Below are positions 16,727 through 24,014 of a stretch of DNA of 64,000 nucleotides, one piece after another. Each line of letters opens with the position of its first letter. The stretch's first letter is position 1. The translations under genes and the position numbers were made by a program. Under the pieces are notes generated by a model. The model saw only the letters and a list, made by a program, of their open reading frames with translations. It was not told the DNA's origin and did not search any database. Source of the DNA: Massilia endophytica (GTDB taxonomy: Bacteria; Pseudomonadota; Gammaproteobacteria; Burkholderiales; Burkholderiaceae_D); assembly GCF_021165955.1 (NCBI RefSeq), contig NZ_CP088952.1:2480001-2544000 (forward strand), written 5' to 3'.

Positions 16727-17350
16727 TCAGCCCTTCCAGCTGCGCTTGAGGCCCGTGTCCGCATGGATCCAGCCGCCGCGCGGCCCTTCCCGGTAATAGA
16801 AGCCCACCCCGCCCTGGCGGAAGCTCTTGACCAGCTCGCCCAGCACCTCGGCGTTCAGGTTGGCGATGCGGATGTCGGCCGCCTTCCCTTCCATATGCAG
16901 CGACTGGCGCGCGGCAGGCACGCCCTGCTCGATCAGGCGCTTGTTCGAGGCCGGCGTGCGGTAGCCGGACAGTATCTCGACCGGACTCTCGATGCCGTAG
17001 CGCTGCACGAAGGCCTGGGTGCCCCACAGGGTTTCCAGCAGCTTGGGATCGATGGGAGCCGTCTCCTTGCCGTTCACATCGCGCAGCAGGTAGCACAGCT
17101 CCTGGTAGGCTGCATCGATGATCTCCCCGTCCCGCCAGTACAGCAGGCGGGCCTTCTCGCCGCTCTGCGGACGGGTGACGCTGATGGTGCGCGGCTTGAC
17201 CCAGAATTCCAGGTCCAGCATCTGCGCGTCGAACAGGTCGGGCGGCGGCGCCAGCTCCTGCGCCTTCGCCCTGGAAAAACCCAGCATGGGCGCCCCCACC
17301 AGGCCTGCCAGGCCCAGCGATTGACGGATAAATGCTCTGCGTGTTGCCAT
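16727..17350 (-). CDS. Tat-exported DUF882/peptidase M15-like protein (YcbK type)
   Basis: The 207-residue protein opens with a twin-arginine signal (ATRRAFIRQSLGLAGLVGAP) and carries the DUF882 domain of YcbK, related to zinc D-Ala-D-Ala carboxypeptidases. The metal ligands are visible in SLHMEGKAADI (H and D) and GWIHADTG (H). The role in the family is trimming of cell-wall peptides, only partly studied. The frame runs upstream to 17494, but the Tat motif fixes the ATG at 17350. Confidence 0.88.
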   Translation of the reverse strand: MATRRAFIRQSLGLAGLVGAPMLGFSRAKAQELAPPPDLFDAQMLDLEFWVKPRTISVTRPQSGEKARLLYWRDGEIIDAAYQELCYLLRDVNGKETAPIDPKLLETLWGTQAFVQRYGIESPVEILSGYRTPASNKRLIEQGVPAARQSLHMEGKAADIRIANLNAEVLGELVKSFRQGGVGFYYREGPRGGWIHADTGLKRSWKG

Positions 17351-17444
17351 AAACCAATCCCGTGGTAGCGATATGGGTACTATAGCGTATAGCAGGGGGA
17401 GTTGAGAAAGCTCTTTAAGTTCGGCGCGCAAATTCCCCACATTT

Positions 17445-18266
17445 TCAGGCCGCGGCGGCCTCTTCGTGAGCAGGCAGGCGGGCCGCCGGCGCATCCAGCA
17501 GCTCGCCCTGGACCAGGGGCCAGACCCGCGCGGCCTGGGCGGCGCTGCTCAGGGCCAGCAAGGCCGCGCTGTCCTCGATACGGCGGAACAGGGTGCGTGC
17601 GCCCAGCTCCGCGCTCCGCAGCAGCAGCTCGGGCACGGCCTGCGCGTCGTCCAGCTTGCGGGTGTCGACGCGCAGCACGTCGGGCCGCACCCGGTCCAGC
17701 AAGGCCAGGCCTTCGCGCGCGCCGGACACGGCAACGCCGAAGCGGAACCCGTTGCGGCGGTAATTGTCCGCCACATAATTGAGCAGCCAGCTCTGCTGCG
17801 GCGTCGCCCGGGGCAGCTGCAGCACCACATGCTCCAGGGGCAGGCCGAGGGCATCGAGAATGCGGCGGAAGGCATAGCCGTGGTTGCTGCTCACCGCGCC
17901 CAGCAGGCGGGCGTGCACGTTCAGGTGCAGGTCCAGGCCCGCGCTCGCCTCCTGCCGGAAGAAGTTAATCGCGTGCAGCATGCGGCACAGGCGGTCCAGC
18001 TCCACGGACTCGTCGTCGCTGGCCGCATGGTCCAGCAGGCGCCAGAGGGACAGGCCTTCGTCGGCGGGCGCGGCGCTGCGCGCCAGGCCTTCGGCGCCCA
18101 CGGGGCGGCCGCTGTCCAGTTCGCGTACGGTCTGGAACACGCTCGTCATGCTGCAATTGAAAAAGCGCCCGCGCGCCCTGCCCTGGCTGTCGAGCCACAG
18201 GCTGCTGTTGGCATTCTCGGCTGTGCCCAGCCGCGCCAGATACTGCTGAAGAACCGGATAGGCCAT
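17445..18266 (-). CDS. Degenerate EAL-domain protein, probably non-catalytic
   Basis: The 273-residue protein has the order of elements of an EAL domain but lacks the catalytic residues: GAEGLAR stands for EALLR, LHLNVHARLL for the Asn block, VVLQLPRATP for ELTE, GVAVSGAREG for DDFG and LRVDTRKL for KID. Such domains usually act as protein-binding or c-di-GMP-sensing regulators. The start is set by GGGAGGGG six bases before the ATG at 18266. No other domain, signal or membrane segment is present. The partner is unknown. Confidence 0.75.
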   Translation of the reverse strand: MAYPVLQQYLARLGTAENANSSLWLDSQGRARGRFFNCSMTSVFQTVRELDSGRPVGAEGLARSAAPADEGLSLWRLLDHAASDDESVELDRLCRMLHAINFFRQEASAGLDLHLNVHARLLGAVSSNHGYAFRRILDALGLPLEHVVLQLPRATPQQSWLLNYVADNYRRNGFRFGVAVSGAREGLALLDRVRPDVLRVDTRKLDDAQAVPELLLRSAELGARTLFRRIEDSAALLALSSAAQAARVWPLVQGELLDAPAARLPAHEEAAAA

Positions 18267-18456
18267 TGCCCCTCCCAGGAAAGCGAACACGGCGCCAGAC
18301 TACGGCGCGCCGCGCCAACGCGGAAGGAATGCTTTCGCCCATCGATATGCGGCGACCGTATATGCCCTGCGCCACATATACATATTAAAAAAGATTAGTT
18401 CTGGTAATAAGGGCTCGGCGGTATCGTAGCGGCGTGATCAATCAGTGGTGACGCCC

Positions 18457-19143
18457 ATGTGCCAGCTCCTCGCAGTCAACAGCAGCAAGCCAGCCGACCT
18501 CGGCCAGTACTTCGACGTCTTCGCCGAGCGCGGCGGCCGCACTGACGAGCACAAGGACGGCTGGGGCATCGCCTTCCACAGCGGCAAGCGCTGCCGGCTC
18601 TTCACCGACCACCGCGCCTGCGTGGAATCGCCGCTGGCCGCGCGCATCCGCCGCACGCCCCTGCGGGCGCGCAACATCCTGGCCCACATCCGCAAGGCCA
18701 CGCAAGGGCGGATCGCGCTGGAAAACAGCCACCCCTTTGCGCGCAAGCTGTGGGGCCAGACCTGGTCCTTTGCCCACAATGGCGACCTGAAGGGCTTCCA
18801 ACCCGCGCCGGGCAAATACCGTCCGCAAGGCGACACCGACAGCGAAGCCGCCTTCTGCCACCTGCTCTCCCGCCTGGCCGAGCGTTTCGACACGGCCCCG
18901 TCGGCCAGCGAACTGCACGCCGCCCTGGGCGAATTCGCGGCCGGCATTGCCGTGCACGGCACCTTCAACTTCATCCTCTCCAATGGCGAGACCCTGTACG
19001 CCCACTGCTCCACAAAGCTGCACTACCGGGTGGACGGCCGCCAGGCCCTGATCGCCACGGAACCCGTGGACAGCGAATCCGGCTGGATCCCCTTCGCCGC
19101 CGGCGACCTCAAGGCCTTCGGCTCCGGCCAGCGCATCGCCTGA
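18457..19143 (+). CDS. Class II glutamine amidotransferase (YafJ-like)
   Basis: Ntn-type glutaminase domain. After removal of Met the N-terminal Cys (MCQLLAVNSSKP) is the nucleophile, so the ATG at 18457, not the upstream GTG, is the start. The 228-residue protein has DGWGIAFH, ILAHIRKATQG, SHPFARKLWGQTWSFAHNGDL and GDTDSEAAF, all typical of YafJ/EgtC-like enzymes. The acceptor substrate is not known and no synthetase domain is attached. It ends just before a long inverted repeat that could terminate it. Confidence 0.9.
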   Translation: MCQLLAVNSSKPADLGQYFDVFAERGGRTDEHKDGWGIAFHSGKRCRLFTDHRACVESPLAARIRRTPLRARNILAHIRKATQGRIALENSHPFARKLWGQTWSFAHNGDLKGFQPAPGKYRPQGDTDSEAAFCHLLSRLAERFDTAPSASELHAALGEFAAGIAVHGTFNFILSNGETLYAHCSTKLHYRVDGRQALIATEPVDSESGWIPFAAGDLKAFGSGQRIA

Positions 19144-19155
19144 GCCCCCCCAAGA

Positions 19156-19239
19156 AAAAAGTTGCTTAAATGGGGACAGACCCCTTTAGGAAATTGTTAA
19201 ATTTCCTAAAGGGGTCTGTCCCCATTTAAGCAACTTTTT
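19156..19239. repeat. Perfect 40-bp inverted repeat carrying GGGGACAGACCCC
   Basis: Left arm 19156-19195 and right arm 19200-19239 are perfect reverse complements, with a 4-base loop. Each outer end is a run of five A or T, so the structure would work as a bidirectional terminator between the amidotransferase (plus) and the GNAT gene (minus). The core GGGGACAGACCCC recurs at 45817-45846 and in altered form at 20981-21014, indicating a dispersed repeat family. Confidence 0.9.
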
Positions 19240-19246
19240 AGGGTGG

Positions 19247-19783
19247 CTAGTTGCCGCTGCAGTTGCAGAAGCGCTTGCGCTTGGCGTCCGGCGCGCAGCC
19301 TTCGGGGGTGAGGGATTTCCAGAAGAGGATGGTTTCCACGCCGTAGGGGGAGCGGACGTTGCCGTCGGCGGCGTAGCCGAGGCTGGCAAAGAAGGCTTCG
19401 GCGGTGGCGGTGCTGTGCAGGAAGAGGCTCTTCATGCCCTGGGCCTTGGCCAGCTCTTCCGCATGGGCCACCATGGCCTTGCCGCCGCCCTGCCCCCGCG
19501 CCTCCGGCAGGAGGTAGCACAGGGCCAGCTTGCCCGCGCTCGTCAGCAGGCCGACGCCTTCCACGGCGCCGCCGCGCACGGCCACGAAGGCGTGGTTGGT
19601 GGGGGAGTCGAACCAGCTGGCCACCATCTGCGGGGTCTTGTTGCCCAGCCAGGCGTCCAGGATGACCGGGTCGCCGCGGTGGTCCTGCACGCAGCATTCG
19701 GCAATGGAGCGGCGCAGCACCTGGCACGCGGCCCCGGCGTCTTCTGCTGCTGCCTTGCGAATTTCAAAACCCATCTGTGTCAT
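19247..19783 (-). CDS. GNAT-family N-acetyltransferase
   Basis: The ~178-residue protein transfers an acetyl group from acetyl-CoA to an unknown acceptor. The acetyl-CoA-binding motif is LPEARGQGGGKAMVAHAEEL, and the C-terminal TATAEAFFASLGY is also typical. The N-terminus FEIRKAAAEDAGAACQVLRR is the usual first beta strand and helix. The start is uncertain: ATG at 19783 or at 19774 both fit; an upstream ATG at 19825 adds non-conserved residues. It ends in a Cys-containing basic tail (KRKRFCNCSGN). Confidence 0.82.
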   Translation of the reverse strand: MTQMGFEIRKAAAEDAGAACQVLRRSIAECCVQDHRGDPVILDAWLGNKTPQMVASWFDSPTNHAFVAVRGGAVEGVGLLTSAGKLALCYLLPEARGQGGGKAMVAHAEELAKAQGMKSLFLHSTATAEAFFASLGYAADGNVRSPYGVETILFWKSLTPEGCAPDAKRKRFCNCSGN

Positions 19784-19927
19784 CCAAATCTCGTCCAAGG
19801 CCGGACTATACACCAGAGCGCGCACGCTTGTGGGCCAGGGAACATCTAAGCATATTACGAAAGATTCTTGGCAATCCAGGTCAAAAGACCCGACTATGCG
19901 TTATGTGTTTTTAACCCAGGAACTGCC

Positions 19928-20962
19928 ATGCCAAATAAGAAAATCGAATTTAGCGCCACCCGCCGCACCGCCGCCCGCTTCCTCGCCGCCTCCCTGGCCG
20001 CCGCCGCTTTCGCGCTGCCCGCCGCCGCCCGCGCCGAGGTGACGCTGCTGAACGTGTCCTATGACGTGGCCCGCGAGCTGTACAAGGACGTCAACCCGGC
20101 CTTCGAGGCGGCCTACAAGAAGCAGACCGGCCAGGAGATCAATGTGAAGCAGTCGCACGGCGGCTCGTCCAAGCAGGCGCGCGCCGTGGCCGACGGCCTG
20201 GAAGCGTCGGTGGTGACGATGAACCAGGCCAACGATATCGATATGCTGGCCGACCGGGGACTGGTGTCCCAGGACTGGGCCAAGAAGTTCCCCAATAATG
20301 CGGCGCCGATGTATTCGACCATGGTCTACCTGGTGCGCAAGGGCAATCCCAAGGGCATCAAGGACTGGGCGGACCTGGCCCGTCCCGACGTGAAAGTGGT
20401 GATACCGAACCCGAAAACCGCCGGCAACGGCCGCTACACCTATCTGGCGGCCTGGGGCTCGGTGCTGAACAAGGGCGGCACGGACGCCCAGGCCCGCGAG
20501 CTGGTGACCAAGATCTTCAAGAACGTGCCCGTGCTGGACGGCGGCGGCCGCGCCGCCACCACCACCTTCACCCAGCGCCAGATCGGCGACGCCCTGGTGA
20601 CCTTCGAGAACGAAGTGCAGCTGGTGCGCGCGGAGTTCGGCGACAACTTCGATATCGTCTACCCCTCGATCTCCATCCTGGCCGAGTCGCCCGTGGCCGT
20701 GGTGGACAAGGTGGTGGACAAGAAGGGCATCCGCAAGGAAGCCACCGCCTACCTGAACTTCCTGTACACGGAACAGGGTCAGGAGATCATCGCCAAGCAT
20801 TATCTGCGCCCCCGCTCGGAAGCCGTGTTCAAGAAGTATGCGGCCACCTTCCGCCCCATCAAGCTGTTCACGGTGGATGAGGTCTTCGGCGGCTGGCGCG
20901 CGGCCCAGAAGCGCCACTTCGACGATGGCGGCGAGTTCGACAAGATCTTCGCTTCCAAATAA
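19928..20962 (+). CDS. sbp: Periplasmic sulfate-binding protein
   Basis: The 344-residue protein belongs to the Sbp/CysP family that feeds the CysTWA sulfate/thiosulfate importer. After a signal peptide (cleavage after AAARA, about residue 36) come LLNVSYDVARELYKDVNPAF, SHGGSSKQARAV, IPNPKTAGNGRYTYLAAWG and FENEVQLVRAEFG, all typical sulfate-contact blocks. The long C-terminal AQKRHFDDGGEFDKIF is the Sbp ending. No permease or ATPase gene is near, so it works with a transporter encoded elsewhere. A frame extension to 19868 is rejected because it lacks a ribosome site and disrupts the signal peptide. Confidence 0.93.
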   Translation: MPNKKIEFSATRRTAARFLAASLAAAAFALPAAARAEVTLLNVSYDVARELYKDVNPAFEAAYKKQTGQEINVKQSHGGSSKQARAVADGLEASVVTMNQANDIDMLADRGLVSQDWAKKFPNNAAPMYSTMVYLVRKGNPKGIKDWADLARPDVKVVIPNPKTAGNGRYTYLAAWGSVLNKGGTDAQARELVTKIFKNVPVLDGGGRAATTTFTQRQIGDALVTFENEVQLVRAEFGDNFDIVYPSISILAESPVAVVDKVVDKKGIRKEATAYLNFLYTEQGQEIIAKHYLRPRSEAVFKKYAATFRPIKLFTVDEVFGGWRAAQKRHFDDGGEFDKIFASK

Positions 20963-20980
20963 GAGACAGGCCAAAAAAGA

Positions 20981-21023
20981 GACAGGCCCGGGAGCCTTGA
21001 GCCCCGGGCCTGTCCCTTTTCTT
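20981..21023 (+). terminator. Rho-independent terminator of sbp
   Basis: GACAGGCCCGGG (20981-20992) pairs perfectly with CCCGGGCCTGTC (21003-21014), a 12-bp stem with a 10-base loop, followed by CCTTTTCTT. It lies 18 bp after the sbp stop. A further partial copy of the left arm (GAGACAGGCC) sits just upstream at 20963-20972. The GACAGGCCC core is related to the GGGGACAGACCCC repeats. Confidence 0.8.
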
Positions 21024-21160
21024 GGGTCATCTGTGGCACACGGCTGACATTGCCTAGCTGAGAAACCACTTTAATGTTATTCTCTAACCTTGGAAAAACT
21101 TGCCGTACAGATAGATTGTAAAACGGCACCCCCACCCTTTTTCCGGACTACCGAATACAC

Positions 21161-22033
21161 ATGCTCAAGAAAATCGCTGCCATCGCGCTGCTGTCGCTTT
21201 CCACTGCCGCCTTCGCCGACGTCCGCCTCGGCTCGCAATCGGTGCTGGTGGTGGAGGACGGCACGGGCAAGGTCCTGCTGGAGAAGAACGCCAACACGGT
21301 CGTGCCGATCGCCTCGCTCACCAAGCTCATGACCGCCATGGTGGTGCTGGACTCGAAACTCGACATGGACGAGCAGATCAGCATCGACCAGGTGGACGTC
21401 GACCGCCTCAAGCACAGCACCTCGCGCGTGCCCGTGGGCGCCACGCTCTCGCGCGGCGAGATCCTGCAGCTGACCCTCATGTCCTCGGATAACCGCGCCG
21501 CCGCCTCCCTGGCGCGCACCTATCCGGGCGGCCCCACCGCCTTCAAGGCGGCCATGAACGCCAAGATCAAGGCGCTGGGCATGAGCCAGACCCGCATCGA
21601 CGAGCCTACCGGCCTGTCGCCGCAGAACACCTCGACCGCCGCCGACCTGGTGAAGATGGCCAGCGCCGCCGCCACCTATCCCGAGATCACGCGCCTGACC
21701 ACGGACACGAAAGAGGTCATGAAGATCAAGGGCCGCGCGGTGGAGTACCACAACACCAACCGACTGGTGGGCGCCAAGGGCTGGGATATCGGCCTGTCCA
21801 AGACCGGCTATACCGAGGAAGCGGGCCGCTGCCTGATCATGCGCATTACGGCCGCGGGCAAGAACGCCACCATGGTGCTGCTGAACGCGAAGGCCAGCTC
21901 CGCGCGCCTGATGGATGCCATGAGCATCCGCCGCTTCATCACCGGCGGCGACGAACCGAAAGTGATGAAGGCCTCGAACGGCCGCAAGAAAGCCAAGCCG
22001 GGCAAGACGCGCCGCCGCCGCGCAGCGATGTAA
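21161..22033 (+). CDS. pbpG: D-alanyl-D-alanine endopeptidase, PBP7 type
   Basis: Low-molecular-weight penicillin-binding protein that cuts peptidoglycan cross-links in the periplasm. The 290-residue protein has a signal peptide (cleavage near AFA-D20) and the three active-site motifs: SLTK (Ser52, Lys55), SSDN and the KTG motif in LSKTGYTEEAG. The C-terminus is very basic (KKAKPGKTRRRRAAM), which could bind the wall or nucleic acid. It faces recD tail to tail with a terminator between. Confidence 0.9.
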   Translation: MLKKIAAIALLSLSTAAFADVRLGSQSVLVVEDGTGKVLLEKNANTVVPIASLTKLMTAMVVLDSKLDMDEQISIDQVDVDRLKHSTSRVPVGATLSRGEILQLTLMSSDNRAAASLARTYPGGPTAFKAAMNAKIKALGMSQTRIDEPTGLSPQNTSTAADLVKMASAAATYPEITRLTTDTKEVMKIKGRAVEYHNTNRLVGAKGWDIGLSKTGYTEEAGRCLIMRITAAGKNATMVLLNAKASSARLMDAMSIRRFITGGDEPKVMKASNGRKKAKPGKTRRRRAAM

Positions 22034-22039
22034 GAAAAG

Positions 22040-22062
22040 GGGACGCTACGGCGTCCCTTCTT
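22040..22062. terminator. Hairpin between pbpG and recD
   Basis: GGGACGC (22040-22046) and GCGTCCC (22051-22057) form a perfect 7-bp stem with loop TACG, followed by TTCTTC on the plus strand and with GAAAAG before it. It sits between two convergent genes and could terminate both. Confidence 0.65.
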
Positions 22063-24014
22063 CATTGCGCGATCTGTCCGCGCAGGCCGCTGGCGCGATG
22101 CGTGCGTTCGGCAACCGCCTGCGCCAGCACGGCCGCATTCGGCGACACCAGCGTAAAGTACTCGCGCGCGCGCGTGATGCCGGTGTAGACCAGCTCCCGC
22201 GCCAGCACTGCCCCGCCCTCGCGCGGCAGCACCAGCACCGTGTGGCGGAACTCCGAGCCCTGGGATTTGTGCACCGTCATGGCGTAGGCCGTCTCCACAT
22301 TGCGCAGGCGCGTGGCAAGCACGCTGCGCACCGTTTCGCCGTCCGAGAAGTAGACCCGCAGCGAGCCGGGACGGGCGGGATCGGGCAGCGTCAGGCCGAT
22401 GTCGCCGTTGTAGACGCCCGTGGCGTAGTCGTTGCGCGTGACCATGACGGGCCTGCCCACATACCATTCGCCGCGCCGCCGTATCAGGCGCGCCGCTTCC
22501 AGGCGCTGTTCGATGGCCTCGTTCAGGCCCGCCACGCCCCACTCGCCTTCGCGCACGGCGCACAGCAGGCGGAAACGCTCGAAGGCCTCCAGCACACGGC
22601 CAACCCAGGCGTCGTAGTCCTGCTCGGGGCCGGGCATGGACTTGAGCATGGCGAGGTAGTCGCGGTAGCCGCCGCCCGCGCCGGGCCGCCCTTCCACCGC
22701 CAGGTGCAGCGCATCGGAAGGCTGGGCGCCGTCCAGCCATTGCAGCACGCCGCCGCTGTCCGCCTGCAGCACCTGGCGCGCGGCCTCGGCGTCGCCCCGG
22801 TTGACGGCGCCGGCCAGCTGGCCAATGGGGCCGCCGAAGCGGCGGCTCTGGCGCAGCATGACGATGCGCTGCGCCAGCGCGCCCGCGTCGCCTGCGAACG
22901 CAGGCGGAATCTCCTGGCCCGCCGCGCTGCGCACATAGGCCAGCGTTTCTTCGCTGTAGCCGCCCGCCTCCGCCTGGTAGCACAGGTCGCCCAGCACGGC
23001 GCCCGCTTCCACGGACGCCAGCTGGTCCTTGTCCCCCAGCAGGATCAGGCGCGCATGGTCCGGCAGGGCCGCCAGCAGCGACGCCATCATCTCCAGGTGG
23101 ATCATCGACGCTTCGTCCACGATCAGCACGTCCACGTCCAGCGGATTGCCCGCGTGGTGGGCGAAGCTGCGCGTGTCCGGCCTTGCGCCCAGAAGGCTGT
23201 GCAGGGTACGCGCGGCGCCCATGCGGCCTGCCAGCTCGCGCAGCGGCAAGGCATCGCCCAGGCGCTCGCCCAGCTGCTCCAGCGCGCCGTCGATGGACTG
23301 CTTCAGCCGCGCCGCCGCCTTGCCCGTGGGCGCGGCGAGCGCGATGCGCAGGCCCGCCGCATCCGGGCCGGCCATCGCGAACAGGAGGGCCAGCAGGCGC
23401 GCCACGGTATAGGTCTTGCCGGTGCCGGGGCCGCCCGTGATCACGGCCAGGCCGCCGCGCAGGGCCACGGCGCAGGCGGTCTTCTGCCAGTCCGGCCCGC
23501 CCTCGCGGGTGGCGTGGTCGAACAGGCGGTCCAGCCAGCGCCGCACCTCGCCGGCATCCACAGCCTGCGTGGCTGCGGCGCGGCGGCGCACGGATGCCGC
23601 CACCGTGGTCTCGTCGCGCCAGTAGCGGCGCAGGTAAAGGCGTTCGCCGTCCAGCACCAAGGGCTGTTTGAAATCCAGGTCGCCAACGGGCCAGACCTGC
23701 TCGCAGCCCTGCAGCAGCGCGAGCCAGCCCTTGGCGTTGCGCGGCAGCGGCGCGGCGGCGGCGCGCAGGCCGCTCCATTCGCCCTCCGTCCAGCCCAGAA
23801 GGCCGGACGGGTCGCCCGCCAGATCGTCCAGCACCAGGCAGCTGTGGCCCCGCCCTTCCAGTTCGGAGAGCAGCAGGCTGGCCAGCATCAGTTGCGGCGA
23901 GGCCTGCCCCAGCGAGGCGATAAAGCGTGCGAAGGCGCCGCTCAGGCGCCGCAGCTTGCCCGCTTCGGTGAGCGCATCGATCTGGGCGAGCAGGGCCGGT
24001 GCCTCAGTCTTCAT
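22062..24014 (-). CDS. recD: RecD, exonuclease V helicase subunit
   Basis: RecD is the fast 5'-3' helicase of RecBCD. The 650-residue protein has an N-terminal regulatory region, Walker A ITGGPGTGKTYTVARLL (about residue 191), AAPTGKAAARL, the Walker B block VLIVDEASM, LILLGDKDQLASVEAGAVL, and the C-terminal AMTVHKSQGSEF with YTGITRAREY. The ATG at 24014 lies within the last bases of recB (11-base overlap) with GGGGAGGA upstream; the frame above that is a shadow of recB. Confidence 0.95.
   Translation of the reverse strand: MKTEAPALLAQIDALTEAGKLRRLSGAFARFIASLGQASPQLMLASLLLSELEGRGHSCLVLDDLAGDPSGLLGWTEGEWSGLRAAAAPLPRNAKGWLALLQGCEQVWPVGDLDFKQPLVLDGERLYLRRYWRDETTVAASVRRRAAATQAVDAGEVRRWLDRLFDHATREGGPDWQKTACAVALRGGLAVITGGPGTGKTYTVARLLALLFAMAGPDAAGLRIALAAPTGKAAARLKQSIDGALEQLGERLGDALPLRELAGRMGAARTLHSLLGARPDTRSFAHHAGNPLDVDVLIVDEASMIHLEMMASLLAALPDHARLILLGDKDQLASVEAGAVLGDLCYQAEAGGYSEETLAYVRSAAGQEIPPAFAGDAGALAQRIVMLRQSRRFGGPIGQLAGAVNRGDAEAARQVLQADSGGVLQWLDGAQPSDALHLAVEGRPGAGGGYRDYLAMLKSMPGPEQDYDAWVGRVLEAFERFRLLCAVREGEWGVAGLNEAIEQRLEAARLIRRRGEWYVGRPVMVTRNDYATGVYNGDIGLTLPDPARPGSLRVYFSDGETVRSVLATRLRNVETAYAMTVHKSQGSEFRHTVLVLPREGGAVLARELVYTGITRAREYFTLVSPNAAVLAQAVAERTHRASGLRGQIAQ

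Noticed and set aside
19186..19246. Minus-strand coding across the 40-bp inverted repeat
   Set aside because: Apparent frames there are alternative-frame extensions of the GNAT shadow. The perfect palindrome explains the sequence.
19868..19927. 20-residue extension of the sulfate-binding protein
   Set aside because: It places non-conserved residues before the signal peptide. The ATG at 19928 has AGGA at proper spacing.
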